A stretch of 64,000 nt of DNA from Lachnospiraceae bacterium (GTDB lineage: Bacteria > Bacillota > Clostridia > Lachnospirales > Lachnospiraceae). Shown here piece by piece: positions 16,586 through 23,580 of this stretch. A program made the translations under genes and the position numbers. The first letter of the stretch is position 1. Each line of letters opens with the position of its first letter. The notes beneath the pieces were generated by a model, which ran no database searches, was not told the DNA's origin, and saw only the letters and a program-made list of their open reading frames with translations. Location of the stretch: positions 62,001 through 126,000 of the forward strand of contig CAJTHM010000010.1 in assembly GCA_910576125.1 (NCBI GenBank). The letters run 5' to 3'.

Positions 16586-18676
16586 ATGTACAAGACCTAT
16601 GAAATGGAATTAGGCGGCCGCACATTAAAGGTTGACATCGACCGTGTGGGCAAGCAGGCCAACGGATGCGCGTTCATGCATTATGGGGATACGGTGGTGC
16701 TGTCCACCGCTACCGCATCGGAGAAGCCCAGGGAGGGAATCGATTTCTTTCCCCTGAGCGTGGAGTTCGAGGAGAAGATGTACGCTGTGGGGAAGATTCC
16801 CGGCGGTTTCAACAAGAGAGAGGGAAAAGCCAGTGAGAACGCCGTTCTGACCAGCCGTGTCATCGACAGGCCCATGCGTCCCCTGTTCCCCAAGGATTAC
16901 CGCAATGACGTGACCCTGAACAACATGGTCATGAGCGTGGATCCCGCGTGCCGCCCTGAAATCGTGGCCATGCTGGGGGCGGCCATCGCTACATGTATTT
17001 CGGATATCCCATTTGACGGCCCTTGCGCCATGACCCAGATGGGACTGGTGGACGGTGAATTCGTAGTCAATCCCTCCCAGGAGCAGTGGAAGAACGGCGA
17101 TTTGAACCTGACCGTGGCATCTACCAGGGAGAAGGTCATCATGATTGAGGCCGGCGCAAATGAAGTGCCGGAGGACAGGATGATTGAGGCCATCTACAAG
17201 GCCCATGAAATCAACCAGACCATCATCGCGTTCATTGACAAGATTGTGGCCGAGTGCGGCAAACCGAAGCATGAATACACCAGCTGCGCCATCCCCCAGG
17301 AGATGTTCGAGGAAATCAAGAAGATTGTGCCTCCCCAGGAGATGGAGGTAGCGGTGTTCACCGACGACAAGCAGACCAGGGAGGGAAATATCAGGGACAT
17401 CACCGGGAAGCTGGAGGAGGCTTTCGCGGAGAATGAGGAATGGCTGGCCATTTTGGACGAGGCGGTATACCAGTACGAGAAGAAGACCGTGCGCAAGATG
17501 ATCCTGAAAGACCATAAACGGCCTGACGGACGCGAGATTACGCAGATTCGTCCTCTTGCCGCGGAAGTGGACATCATCCCCCGGGTGCATGGCTCCGCCA
17601 TGTTCACCAGAGGCCAGACCCAGATTTGCAACGTATGTACCCTGGCTCCCCTGTCCGAGGCCCAGAGAATCGACGGCCTGGATGAGAACGAAGTGAGCAA
17701 GAGATATATGCATCATTATAACTTCCCTTCCTATTCCGTAGGTGAGACAAAGCCCTCCCGCGGACCCGGAAGGCGTGAAATAGGCCATGGCGCGCTGGCA
17801 GAGAGGGCCCTGATTCCTGTGCTTCCCAGCGAGGAGGAGTTTCCCTATGCCATCCGTACCGTATCCGAGACTTTTGAGTCCAACGGATCTACTTCTATGG
17901 CATCCACCTGTGCCTCCTGTATGTCTCTGATGGCTGCAGGAGTGCCCATCAAGAAGATGGTGGCAGGTATTTCCTGTGGCCTGGTGACAGGAGAGACAGA
18001 TGACGATTTCGTGCTGCTGACTGATATTCAGGGGCTGGAGGACTTCTTCGGCGATATGGACTTCAAGGTGACCGGCACCACAGAGGGCATCACGGCCATT
18101 CAGATGGATATCAAGATTCATGGTCTGACCAGACCTATCGTGGAGGGCGCTATTGCAAGATGCCGTGAGGCAAGGCTCTTCATCATGGAGAATTGCATGA
18201 AGCCTGCCATCGCTGTTCCCAGAGCGGAGGTCGGCCCCTATGCGCCCAAGATTATTTCTATCCAGATCGATCCTGAGAAGATTGGGGATGTGGTGGGCCA
18301 GAGAGGAAAGACCATCAACGAGATTATCGCCCGCACAGGCGTGAAAATCGACATCACCGATGACGGCAATGTATCCGTATGCGGCACTGACAAGGAAATG
18401 ATGGACAAGGCCGTGGAGATGGTCAAGATTATCGTGACCGATTTCGAGGAAGGCCAGATATTCAAGGGCAAAGTAGTCAGCATCAAGGAGTTCGGCGCGT
18501 TTATCGAGTTCGCACCCGGCAAGGAGGGGATGGTCCATATCTCCAAGATCGCCAGGGAGAGAATCAACCGTGTCGAGGATGTGCTCACGCTGGGCGATGT
18601 AGTCACGGTTGTCTGCCTTGGCAAGGATAAGATGGGCAGAATCAGCTTCTCCATGAAGGATGTTGCGCAGAAATAG
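16586..18676 (+). CDS. pnp: Polyribonucleotide nucleotidyltransferase (PNPase)
   Basis: A 696-residue PNPase: first RNase PH domain (from GRTLKVDIDRVGKQANG), helical domain, second RNase PH domain with GHGALAERALIPVLPSEEEF and ISCGLVTGE, KH domain with GKTINEIIARTGVKIDI, and S1 domain (IFKGKVVSIKEFGAFIEFAPG). The trimer degrades RNA 3'-5' using phosphate. Length is normal. GGAGG lies eight bases before ATG 16586. A strong terminator follows the stop. Confidence 0.98.
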   Translation: MYKTYEMELGGRTLKVDIDRVGKQANGCAFMHYGDTVVLSTATASEKPREGIDFFPLSVEFEEKMYAVGKIPGGFNKREGKASENAVLTSRVIDRPMRPLFPKDYRNDVTLNNMVMSVDPACRPEIVAMLGAAIATCISDIPFDGPCAMTQMGLVDGEFVVNPSQEQWKNGDLNLTVASTREKVIMIEAGANEVPEDRMIEAIYKAHEINQTIIAFIDKIVAECGKPKHEYTSCAIPQEMFEEIKKIVPPQEMEVAVFTDDKQTREGNIRDITGKLEEAFAENEEWLAILDEAVYQYEKKTVRKMILKDHKRPDGREITQIRPLAAEVDIIPRVHGSAMFTRGQTQICNVCTLAPLSEAQRIDGLDENEVSKRYMHHYNFPSYSVGETKPSRGPGRREIGHGALAERALIPVLPSEEEFPYAIRTVSETFESNGSTSMASTCASCMSLMAAGVPIKKMVAGISCGLVTGETDDDFVLLTDIQGLEDFFGDMDFKVTGTTEGITAIQMDIKIHGLTRPIVEGAIARCREARLFIMENCMKPAIAVPRAEVGPYAPKIISIQIDPEKIGDVVGQRGKTINEIIARTGVKIDITDDGNVSVCGTDKEMMDKAVEMVKIIVTDFEEGQIFKGKVVSIKEFGAFIEFAPGKEGMVHISKIARERINRVEDVLTLGDVVTVVCLGKDKMGRISFSMKDVAQK

Positions 18677-18685
18677 AAATTGCAG

Positions 18686-18728
18686 ATCCCCTGGCCGTTC
18701 CGATATGTCCGGCGGGGGATTTTTGTTT
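18686..18728 (+). terminator. Rho-independent terminator of pnp
   Basis: ATCCCC (18686-18691) pairs with GGGGAT (18715-18720) and GCCG (18694-18697) with CGGC (18710-18713), 12-base loop, followed by TTTTTGTTT. It starts nine bases after the pnp stop. Confidence 0.85.
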
Positions 18729-18748
18729 CTTCAGGCTTGGGGGACGGG

Positions 18749-19059
18749 ATGAAGAGGAGCATAAAATACGACTTGCTGCGCATTACCGCCTGTTTTGCAA
18801 TCGTATTGCTGCATGTCTCCAACAGCTACTGGTATGTTGTGGACGTGGACAGTCAGGAATTTGCGGTAATGACTGTGTACAACAGCTTTACCAGATTTGG
18901 GGTACCTGTTTTTGTCATGCTGAGCGGACTTTTTGTGTTAGATCCGGAGAAAGAATTTTATCGATTCCGATTAGGACAATAGGAATTTTTGCTGTTGCCG
19001 GCTTTTTGGGGTGGCTGGCAGGCAAGATTCCGGTAATCGGAAAAGCAGTTACGTTTTAA
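18749..19059 (+). pseudogene. Acyltransferase-3 family gene, internally deleted
   Basis: The first 77 codons read like the start of a membrane acyltransferase 3 (OatA/WecH family): KYDLLRITACFAIVLLHVSN (first helix with the family His) and FVMLSGLFVLDP. The frame then stops at 18982. In another frame the next bases encode a plausible family C-terminus (IPIRTIGIFAVAGFLGW to KIPVIGKAVTF, stop at 19057-19059). About 230 residues of the middle are missing, so this is a relic left by an internal deletion. No expression is expected to give activity. Confidence 0.75.
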
Positions 19060-19066
19060 AATCGGA

Positions 19067-19104
19067 AAAGCGTATGCCGGCGATTGCTGTCATGCGCTTT
19101 TTTT
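19067..19104 (+). terminator. Intrinsic terminator after acyltransferase relic
   Basis: AAAGCGTATG (19067-19076) pairs with CATGCGCTTT (19091-19100) with one G-U pair, followed by a run of seven T. Eight bases after the relic's stop, so the original terminator survives. Confidence 0.85.
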
Positions 19105-19127
19105 AAATTTTCTTTATAGTTATTTAA

Positions 19128-19155
19128 TTGTATTTCTCACAAAAGAGTTTAAAAT
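19128..19155 (+). promoter_or_regulatory. Possible promoter of zinc-ribbon/DUF5685/J-domain cluster
   Basis: TTGTAT (19128-19133), 16 bases, TAAAAT (19150-19155), 53 bases before the ATG at 19209. Weak match but the only candidate after the upstream terminator. Confidence 0.4.
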
Positions 19156-19208
19156 GTAACATAGCGAGTGGAGGAGTATTTTGATTTGCCTATGAGGAGG
19201 AATCGAGA

Positions 19209-19619
19209 ATGAGAGAAAAAATGCAGCGGTTTATGTGGGGGCGCTACGGTACGGATCGTTTCAATCAGTTTTTGATGTTCTGCGCCATTGTATGTCTCTT
19301 AATTTCTTTTTTCGGAGGAGGGGTGTTCTACCTGCTGGCCACGGCAGTGATGATATACGCGTATTTCAGGATGTTTTCCAGGAACGTGAGCAGGCGCTCC
19401 CTGGAGAATCAATGGTATCTAAAGAAAGAGATGAAAGTCAGGAGCTGTTTCCTGAAGTGGAAGAAAGGATTTCCCACAAAAAAAGAGCTGGAACAGCGAA
19501 AAAATTATCATATCTATAAATGTCCCAACTGCAGGCAGAAAATCCGGGTGCCCAGAGGAAAGGGCAGGATTGCCATCACCTGCAGAAAGTGCGGAAAAGA
19601 ATTCATCAAAAAAAGCTGA
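19209..19619 (+). CDS. Membrane protein with C-terminal zinc ribbon
   Basis: A 136-residue protein. Residues ~17-55 form two adjacent hydrophobic segments (FLMFCAIVCLLISFF, VFYLLATAVMIYAYF) around a short FGGG turn. A basic cytosolic stretch follows and then a four-Cys ribbon, CPNC...CRKCGKEF (about residues 106-131). This architecture looks like a small membrane-anchored zinc ribbon, perhaps a protein- or RNA-binding adaptor. It starts a run of three genes with DUF5685 and a J-domain protein. I do not recognise a named family. Confidence 0.75.
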   Translation: MREKMQRFMWGRYGTDRFNQFLMFCAIVCLLISFFGGGVFYLLATAVMIYAYFRMFSRNVSRRSLENQWYLKKEMKVRSCFLKWKKGFPTKKELEQRKNYHIYKCPNCRQKIRVPRGKGRIAITCRKCGKEFIKKS

Positions 19620-19652
19620 GAATAGATTCCGGGATGTCCATGGAGGTTTGCG

Positions 19653-20513
19653 ATGTTCGGATATATTAGTGTAAACAAAGCGGAAATGAAGTTCAGGGAA
19701 TTTGATATATACCAGTCTTATTACTGCGGCATCTGCCGGGATTTGAAGAGAAAATACGGCGTCTGCGGACAGATTTCCCTGAGCTATGACATGACTTTTC
19801 TGGCCATCCTGCTGACAGGGCTTTATGAACCCGCAACGGTACAGGGCAGCTGCAAATGCATCGCGCATCCTTTTGAGAGGCATGCCACAAGAAACAATAT
19901 CTTTACGGAATACGCGGCGGATATGAACGTGCTGTTCGCGTACTACAAATGCCAGGACGATTGGGAGGATGAGAAAAAGCTTCTGAAGTATGCCTACGGC
20001 AGGCTGCTGGAGGGCAAGGCCGGTAAGCTGAAAGCGATTTACGCGGATAAGATTCGGACGATAAATCTGCTGATGCAGGATTTCTCGGACGCGGAGAAAG
20101 AAAGCAATGCGGATATCGATGCTCTGGCGGGCCTGTTCGGCAGAGTCATGGCGGAGATGATAGTGGCGAAAGAGGATGAGTGGGCGGAGAATCTGAGGAG
20201 GCTGGGATTTTTCCTGGGGAAATTCATCTATCTCTGCGATGCCTATGAGGATGTGGAGGAGGATATCAGAAAGGGGACGCCGAATCCGCTGAAGCTCAGG
20301 TACGCAAGCCTTGATTTCGAGGAAGAGTGCAGGACTATTCTGATGATGATGATATCGGAATGCTGCAAGGAATTTGAGAAGCTCCCTATTTTGGAGAATG
20401 TGGAAATCCTCCGCAATATACTATATTCAGGTGTCTGGGGAAGATACGAGGCTGTCCGGGAGAAGAGACGGCAGAATCAGGCGCAGGCGACGTCCATGGG
20501 TTCTGAGGCGTGA
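19653..20513 (+). CDS. DUF5685 family protein with prenyl-synthase-like Asp motifs
   Basis: A 286-residue, mostly helical protein of the orphan family DUF5685. The N-terminus has YYCGICRDLKRKYG (Cys25, Cys28), with more Cys at 38, 67 and 69 and His72: a likely metal site. Residues 102-106 read DDWED, and 200-209 read DVEEDIRKGT. These match the spacing of the DDxxD motif and the second Asp-rich DxxxDxxxG motif of squalene/phytoene-type prenyl synthases. Both lie in helices, as in that fold. Catalysis is not shown; the resemblance is mine, from motifs. Starts 33 bases after the zinc-ribbon gene and is followed by a J-domain gene. Confidence 0.8.
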   Translation: MFGYISVNKAEMKFREFDIYQSYYCGICRDLKRKYGVCGQISLSYDMTFLAILLTGLYEPATVQGSCKCIAHPFERHATRNNIFTEYAADMNVLFAYYKCQDDWEDEKKLLKYAYGRLLEGKAGKLKAIYADKIRTINLLMQDFSDAEKESNADIDALAGLFGRVMAEMIVAKEDEWAENLRRLGFFLGKFIYLCDAYEDVEEDIRKGTPNPLKLRYASLDFEEECRTILMMMISECCKEFEKLPILENVEILRNILYSGVWGRYEAVREKRRQNQAQATSMGSEA

Positions 20514-20573
20514 GGACGCTGTGGCTCTGCAGGATTTTCGGGCGGCGGTATCTGTCCGGGAAACGAGGAAAAT

Positions 20574-21338
20574 ATGTACGATCCTTACGGTGTGTTAGGT
20601 GTAAGCAGAAATGCTTCTGAGGAAGAAATCAAAAAAGCATATAAGGCATTGAGCCGCAAATATCATCCCGATGCTAATGTGAACAATCCCAACAAGGCTC
20701 AGGCGGAGGAGAAGTTCAAGGAAATCCAGGCCGCTTATCAGCAGATTATGAAAGAGCGCACTTCCGGCTACGGAGGAAGCTATGGCGGGTCAGGCTATGG
20801 AGGAAACGGCGGCTACGGCAGGAGCGCTTCCGGCGGAACCGGCGGAGCAAATGGCTATGGCGGTCAGGGCGGCGCTTTCTGGGGATTTGGCGGGCCTTTC
20901 GGCGGCTTCGGCGGTTTCGGCCAGGGGATGGATACCGGCTATGAGGAGAATAATTATATCCGTTCTGCGGGCAATTATATCCGCAATGGCTATTACAGGG
21001 AGGCCAGGACTACTCTGGACGGCATGAACGAGAGGGACAAGAGCGCCAGATGGTATTACTATAGCGCCATCGCCCATTCGGGGCTGGGGAACAATGTTGC
21101 GGCGCTGGAGCACGCGAAGCGGGCATCGGCCATGGAGCCGGACAATGCGGACTACCGCAATCTGGTGCAGCAGTTCGAGAACGGCGGCAGCTGGTATGAG
21201 CAGAGACAGGCACAGTACGGCTATCCCACTGTGGGGGTAGGAAATCTCTGTGCCAGATGGGTCTGCACTTTTATGATGTGCAATATGTGCTGCTTTGGGG
21301 GAGGCTGCTGCGGAGGCCATGGTATGTATTATTACTGA
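20574..21338 (+). CDS. J-domain protein with Gly-rich linker, TPR-like repeat and Cys-rich tail
   Basis: A 254-residue protein. Residues 1-65 are a J domain ([23 protein letters not shown] and the HPD motif in KYHPDANVN). A Gly/Tyr/Phe-rich linker (about 68-125) is followed by helical repeats, [19 protein letters not shown] and [19 protein letters not shown], of TPR type. The C-terminus is very Cys-rich ([14 protein letters not shown]). It lacks the DnaJ zinc fingers and substrate domains, so it is a specialised DnaK partner, not DnaJ. The Cys tail could bind metal or be acylated and attach to a membrane. The partner client may be the neighbouring DUF5685 protein. Confidence 0.85.
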   Translation: MYDPYGVLGVSRNASEEEIKKAYKALSRKYHPDANVNNPNKAQAEEKFKEIQAAYQQIMKERTSGYGGSYGGSGYGGNGGYGRSASGGTGGANGYGGQGGAFWGFGGPFGGFGGFGQGMDTGYEENNYIRSAGNYIRNGYYREARTTLDGMNERDKSARWYYYSAIAHSGLGNNVAALEHAKRASAMEPDNADYRNLVQQFENGGSWYEQRQAQYGYPTVGVGNLCARWVCTFMMCNMCCFGGGCCGGHGMYYY

Positions 21339-21567
21339 TGGTAGATTTTAAGAGAGTTTTATTGTACTTATAATTTTATATAATTTGCCTGTTTGAAGCT
21401 GTTGACGGATGAGGACAAGAGCGTATGTTCCAAAAGGAGGAGATTGCGATGAGGAGACGGACAGGCGGGGACAACCACAGGGCTGTGGCAGAAGAGCTTA
21501 AATCGTCTGCCGCAGTTTTTGTGCTGTGACGAGTTTGAGAGGCGTGCCCACGGGTGATGAAGTCTGC

Positions 21568-21590
21568 CGCTGAATCCACAGGATTCAGCG
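21568..21590. repeat. REP-like palindrome
   Basis: CGCTGAATCC-ACA-GGATTCAGCG, a perfect 10-bp inverted repeat. It is embedded in a segment (21555-21600: GATGAAGTCTGCCGCT ... GTGAGCCAGG) that recurs in diverged form at 22474-22522. Confidence 0.7.
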
Positions 21591-21608
21591 CTCGTGAGCC
21601 AGGTAGCA

Positions 21609-21680
21609 ATGAAGAAGAGCATTCATATGAAGAAGAGCATTCATATGAAGAAGAGCATTCATATGAAGAAGGGCATTCAT
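21609..21680. repeat. 18-bp tandem repeat, four copies
   Basis: The unit ATGAAGAAGAGCATTCAT is repeated at 21609, 21627, 21645 and 21663; the last copy has one change (AGC to GGC). In one frame it reads MKKSIH four times and continues to a stop at 21713 (34 codons), but the ribosome site is weak. Related units occur at 25452-25505 and, on the other strand, at 38404-38440. Confidence 0.9.
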
Positions 21681-21800
21681 ATGGCGGGCTTTATGAATTT
21701 TCAGTATAAATGACAGGAATCGCATGACATTTGGAAGAAATAGGGGTATACTTTCTATAGGGATAGGAACAGAATTCATATCCGGAAAGGAGCTTCCGAA

Positions 21801-22445
21801 ATGTCATTTATTCCAAGACCACAGGAAATCTACAAGCATTTTAAAGGAAATCTGTATCAGGTAACGGCTGTAGCGGAGCATACCGAGACCCGCGAGCAGC
21901 TGGTAATATATCAGGCGCTTTATGGGGATTTCAAGATTTATGCCAGACCGTTGGACATGTTCGTGAGTAGAGTGGACAGAGAGAAATATCCCGATGTGGA
22001 GCAGGAATTCCGCTTTGAGCTCCAGGGGCCGGGGGCGGAGAGGCGGAAGCCTGAGTCTGAGCCGGAGGCAGGAACAGCGGCGGAGACGGCGGCAGGAATC
22101 AGAGGACGCTCCGCGGAAGCGGTTCAGGGGACGGCTCAGGAGACAGCCCAAATGATGGCTCAGGAGAGGATGCCTGAGGACGGGACAGACGGGACAAAGG
22201 TGCAGCCGGCCGATGAGGAAGAGAAGCTGGATCCGTTCGTGCTGGAGTTCCTGGACGCCGACAGCTATGAGCAGCGTCTGAATATCCTGGCAGGGCTTCA
22301 CCACAGGATTACGGACGAGATGATTACCACCATGGCGATTGCCTGTGATATAGAAATAGACGATGGGGACATCGAGGAGCGGTACGAGGCCTTGAAGACC
22401 TGCCTGCTTACATTGGAGAGATACGAGTGCAACCGGCTGCGGTGA
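21801..22445 (+). CDS. DUF1653 domain protein with helical C-terminal domain
   Basis: A 214-residue protein. Residues 5-58 (PRPQEIYKHFKGNLYQV ... YARPLDMFVSRVD) are a DUF1653 domain, a small beta fold of unknown function common in bacteria. Residues ~70-140 are a low-complexity linker of Glu, Ala, Gln and Arg. The C-terminal ~70 residues (DPFVLEFLDADSYEQRLNIL...) form a predicted helical domain seen in clostridial versions. ATG 21801 follows AAAGGAG. No function can be assigned from context. Confidence 0.85.
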   Translation: MSFIPRPQEIYKHFKGNLYQVTAVAEHTETREQLVIYQALYGDFKIYARPLDMFVSRVDREKYPDVEQEFRFELQGPGAERRKPESEPEAGTAAETAAGIRGRSAEAVQGTAQETAQMMAQERMPEDGTDGTKVQPADEEEKLDPFVLEFLDADSYEQRLNILAGLHHRITDEMITTMAIACDIEIDDGDIEERYEALKTCLLTLERYECNRLR

Positions 22446-22473
22446 GCCTGCGGCCCTCTTTTATATGCATGAG

Positions 22474-22522
22474 CGATGAAATCTGCCGCTATGTCCACAG
22501 AATCTTTGTGCCCATGAGCCAG
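22474..22522. repeat. Diverged copy of the 21.55-kb repeat segment
   Basis: GATGAAATCTGCCGCTATGTCCACAG ... CATGAGCCAGG matches 21555-21602 with short gaps; the central palindrome is lost here. It lies in the gap between the DUF1653 and 5'-nucleotidase genes. Confidence 0.65.
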
Positions 22523-22596
22523 GGTGTGTGGTATTTTTGTGACCACGGGTATAAAATGCGGAAACAGGATGAATCAGCACATGAAAGGAGCGGCAT

Positions 22597-23565
22597 ATGG
22601 CATATCAGCTTGATGGGAAAATGGTGATAGGGGTCTCTTCCAGGGCCCTGTTCGACTTGACGATAGAAAATGAAATCTTTGAAAAAGAGGGACTGGAGGC
22701 ATACTGCAGTTATCAGGTGGAGCATGAGCAGGATATCCTGAAGCCGGGACCGGGATTTGGGCTGATTGAATCCCTGCTGAAGCTGAATGAGTACAACAGA
22801 GAAAAAGACCTGGTGGAGGTCATCATCATGTCCCGGAACAGCCCGGACACTTCCCTGAGGGTCTTTAACGCGATTGCCCACTACGGTCTGAACATAACGC
22901 GCTCCGTGCTGGTGAGCGGCGCGTCGCTGGCGCCCTATCTGGCTGCTTTCCATACGGATCTCTTCCTGTCCGCCTATGAGGATGATGTGCAAAGCGCCAT
23001 AGACAGCGGCATAGCGGCGGGAATCATCTGCACGGAACAGGCGGATGTCATTTCCGGGCGGGCATGGGGACGGGCGGACGGCGTCAGCCGGAGTCAGATA
23101 CGCATTGCCTTTGACGGGGACGCGGTGCTATTTACGGATGAATCGGAAATGATTTTTAAGGAGAAGGGGTTAAGCGCCTTTGAGGAGAATGAGAGGACCC
23201 ACGCCAGGGAGCCTCTTGCCGAGGGGCCTTTCGCCCAGTTTTTGAAAAAGCTTTCCAATCTCCAGCGGGAACTGGGGACCGGGGACTGCCCTATCAGGAC
23301 GGCGCTGGTGACCTCCCGGAGCGTCCCGGCCCACGAGCGGGTCATACGTACCATGCGGGCCTGGAATGTGAGGGTGGACGAGGCTTTTTTTCTGGGAGGC
23401 ATTGAGAAAAGGGATGTTCTGAAAGCCTTTGGAGCACAGATATTTTTCGACGATCAGTCCGTACATACGGCCAGCGCGGCACAGGCCGTGCCGGCGGCGA
23501 GGGTGCCCTACTGCAGAAAGAACGGCGGATGCGGTGTGAAGACAGCAGCTGCGGCAGCGAAATAA
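22597..23565 (+). CDS. 5'-nucleotidase, cytosolic cN-I type
   Basis: A 322-residue protein of the 5'-nucleotidase family PF06189 (eukaryotic cN-IA relatives). Recognisable stretches are LVIGVSSRALFDL-like start (MVIGVSSRALFDLTIENEIF), VIIMSRNSPDTSLRVFNAI, RIAFDGDAVLFTDESE (HAD-type DxD core) and FLGGIEKRDVLKAFGAQIFFDDQ. The HAD-like fold would dephosphorylate nucleoside monophosphates such as AMP. The last ~20 residues are Ala-rich with two Cys. It is followed after 15 bases by the SfsA-MutY gene. Confidence 0.88.
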   Translation: MAYQLDGKMVIGVSSRALFDLTIENEIFEKEGLEAYCSYQVEHEQDILKPGPGFGLIESLLKLNEYNREKDLVEVIIMSRNSPDTSLRVFNAIAHYGLNITRSVLVSGASLAPYLAAFHTDLFLSAYEDDVQSAIDSGIAAGIICTEQADVISGRAWGRADGVSRSQIRIAFDGDAVLFTDESEMIFKEKGLSAFEENERTHAREPLAEGPFAQFLKKLSNLQRELGTGDCPIRTALVTSRSVPAHERVIRTMRAWNVRVDEAFFLGGIEKRDVLKAFGAQIFFDDQSVHTASAAQAVPAARVPYCRKNGGCGVKTAAAAAK

Positions 23566-23580
23566 GGAGAAGCGTTTTAA

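Larger units (their letters stand above)
21339..21800 (+). other. Repeat-bearing intergenic region
   Basis: No convincing gene in 460 bases. Contents in order: a possible 26-codon ORF at 21449-21529 with a strong AAAGGAGGAG ribosome site (MRRRTGGDNHRAVAEEL...); a perfect 10-bp palindrome, CGCTGAATCC (21568-21577) / GGATTCAGCG (21581-21590), three-base loop; a four-fold 18-bp tandem repeat (21609-21680); then a short AT-rich stretch with the next gene's ribosome site AAAGGAG. Confidence 0.7.

Noticed and set aside
16625..18538. 637-codon minus-strand frame across pnp
   Set aside because: A shadow of pnp caused by codon bias: no ribosome site, no recognisable motif, and the + strand frame is unmistakable PNPase.
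21609..21680. CRISPR array
   Set aside because: Units are adjacent without spacers and no cas genes are present.
21609..21713. 34-codon MKKSIH-repeat ORF as a real peptide gene
   Set aside because: Made of a tandem repeat and with a weak ribosome site; kept as a repeat only.
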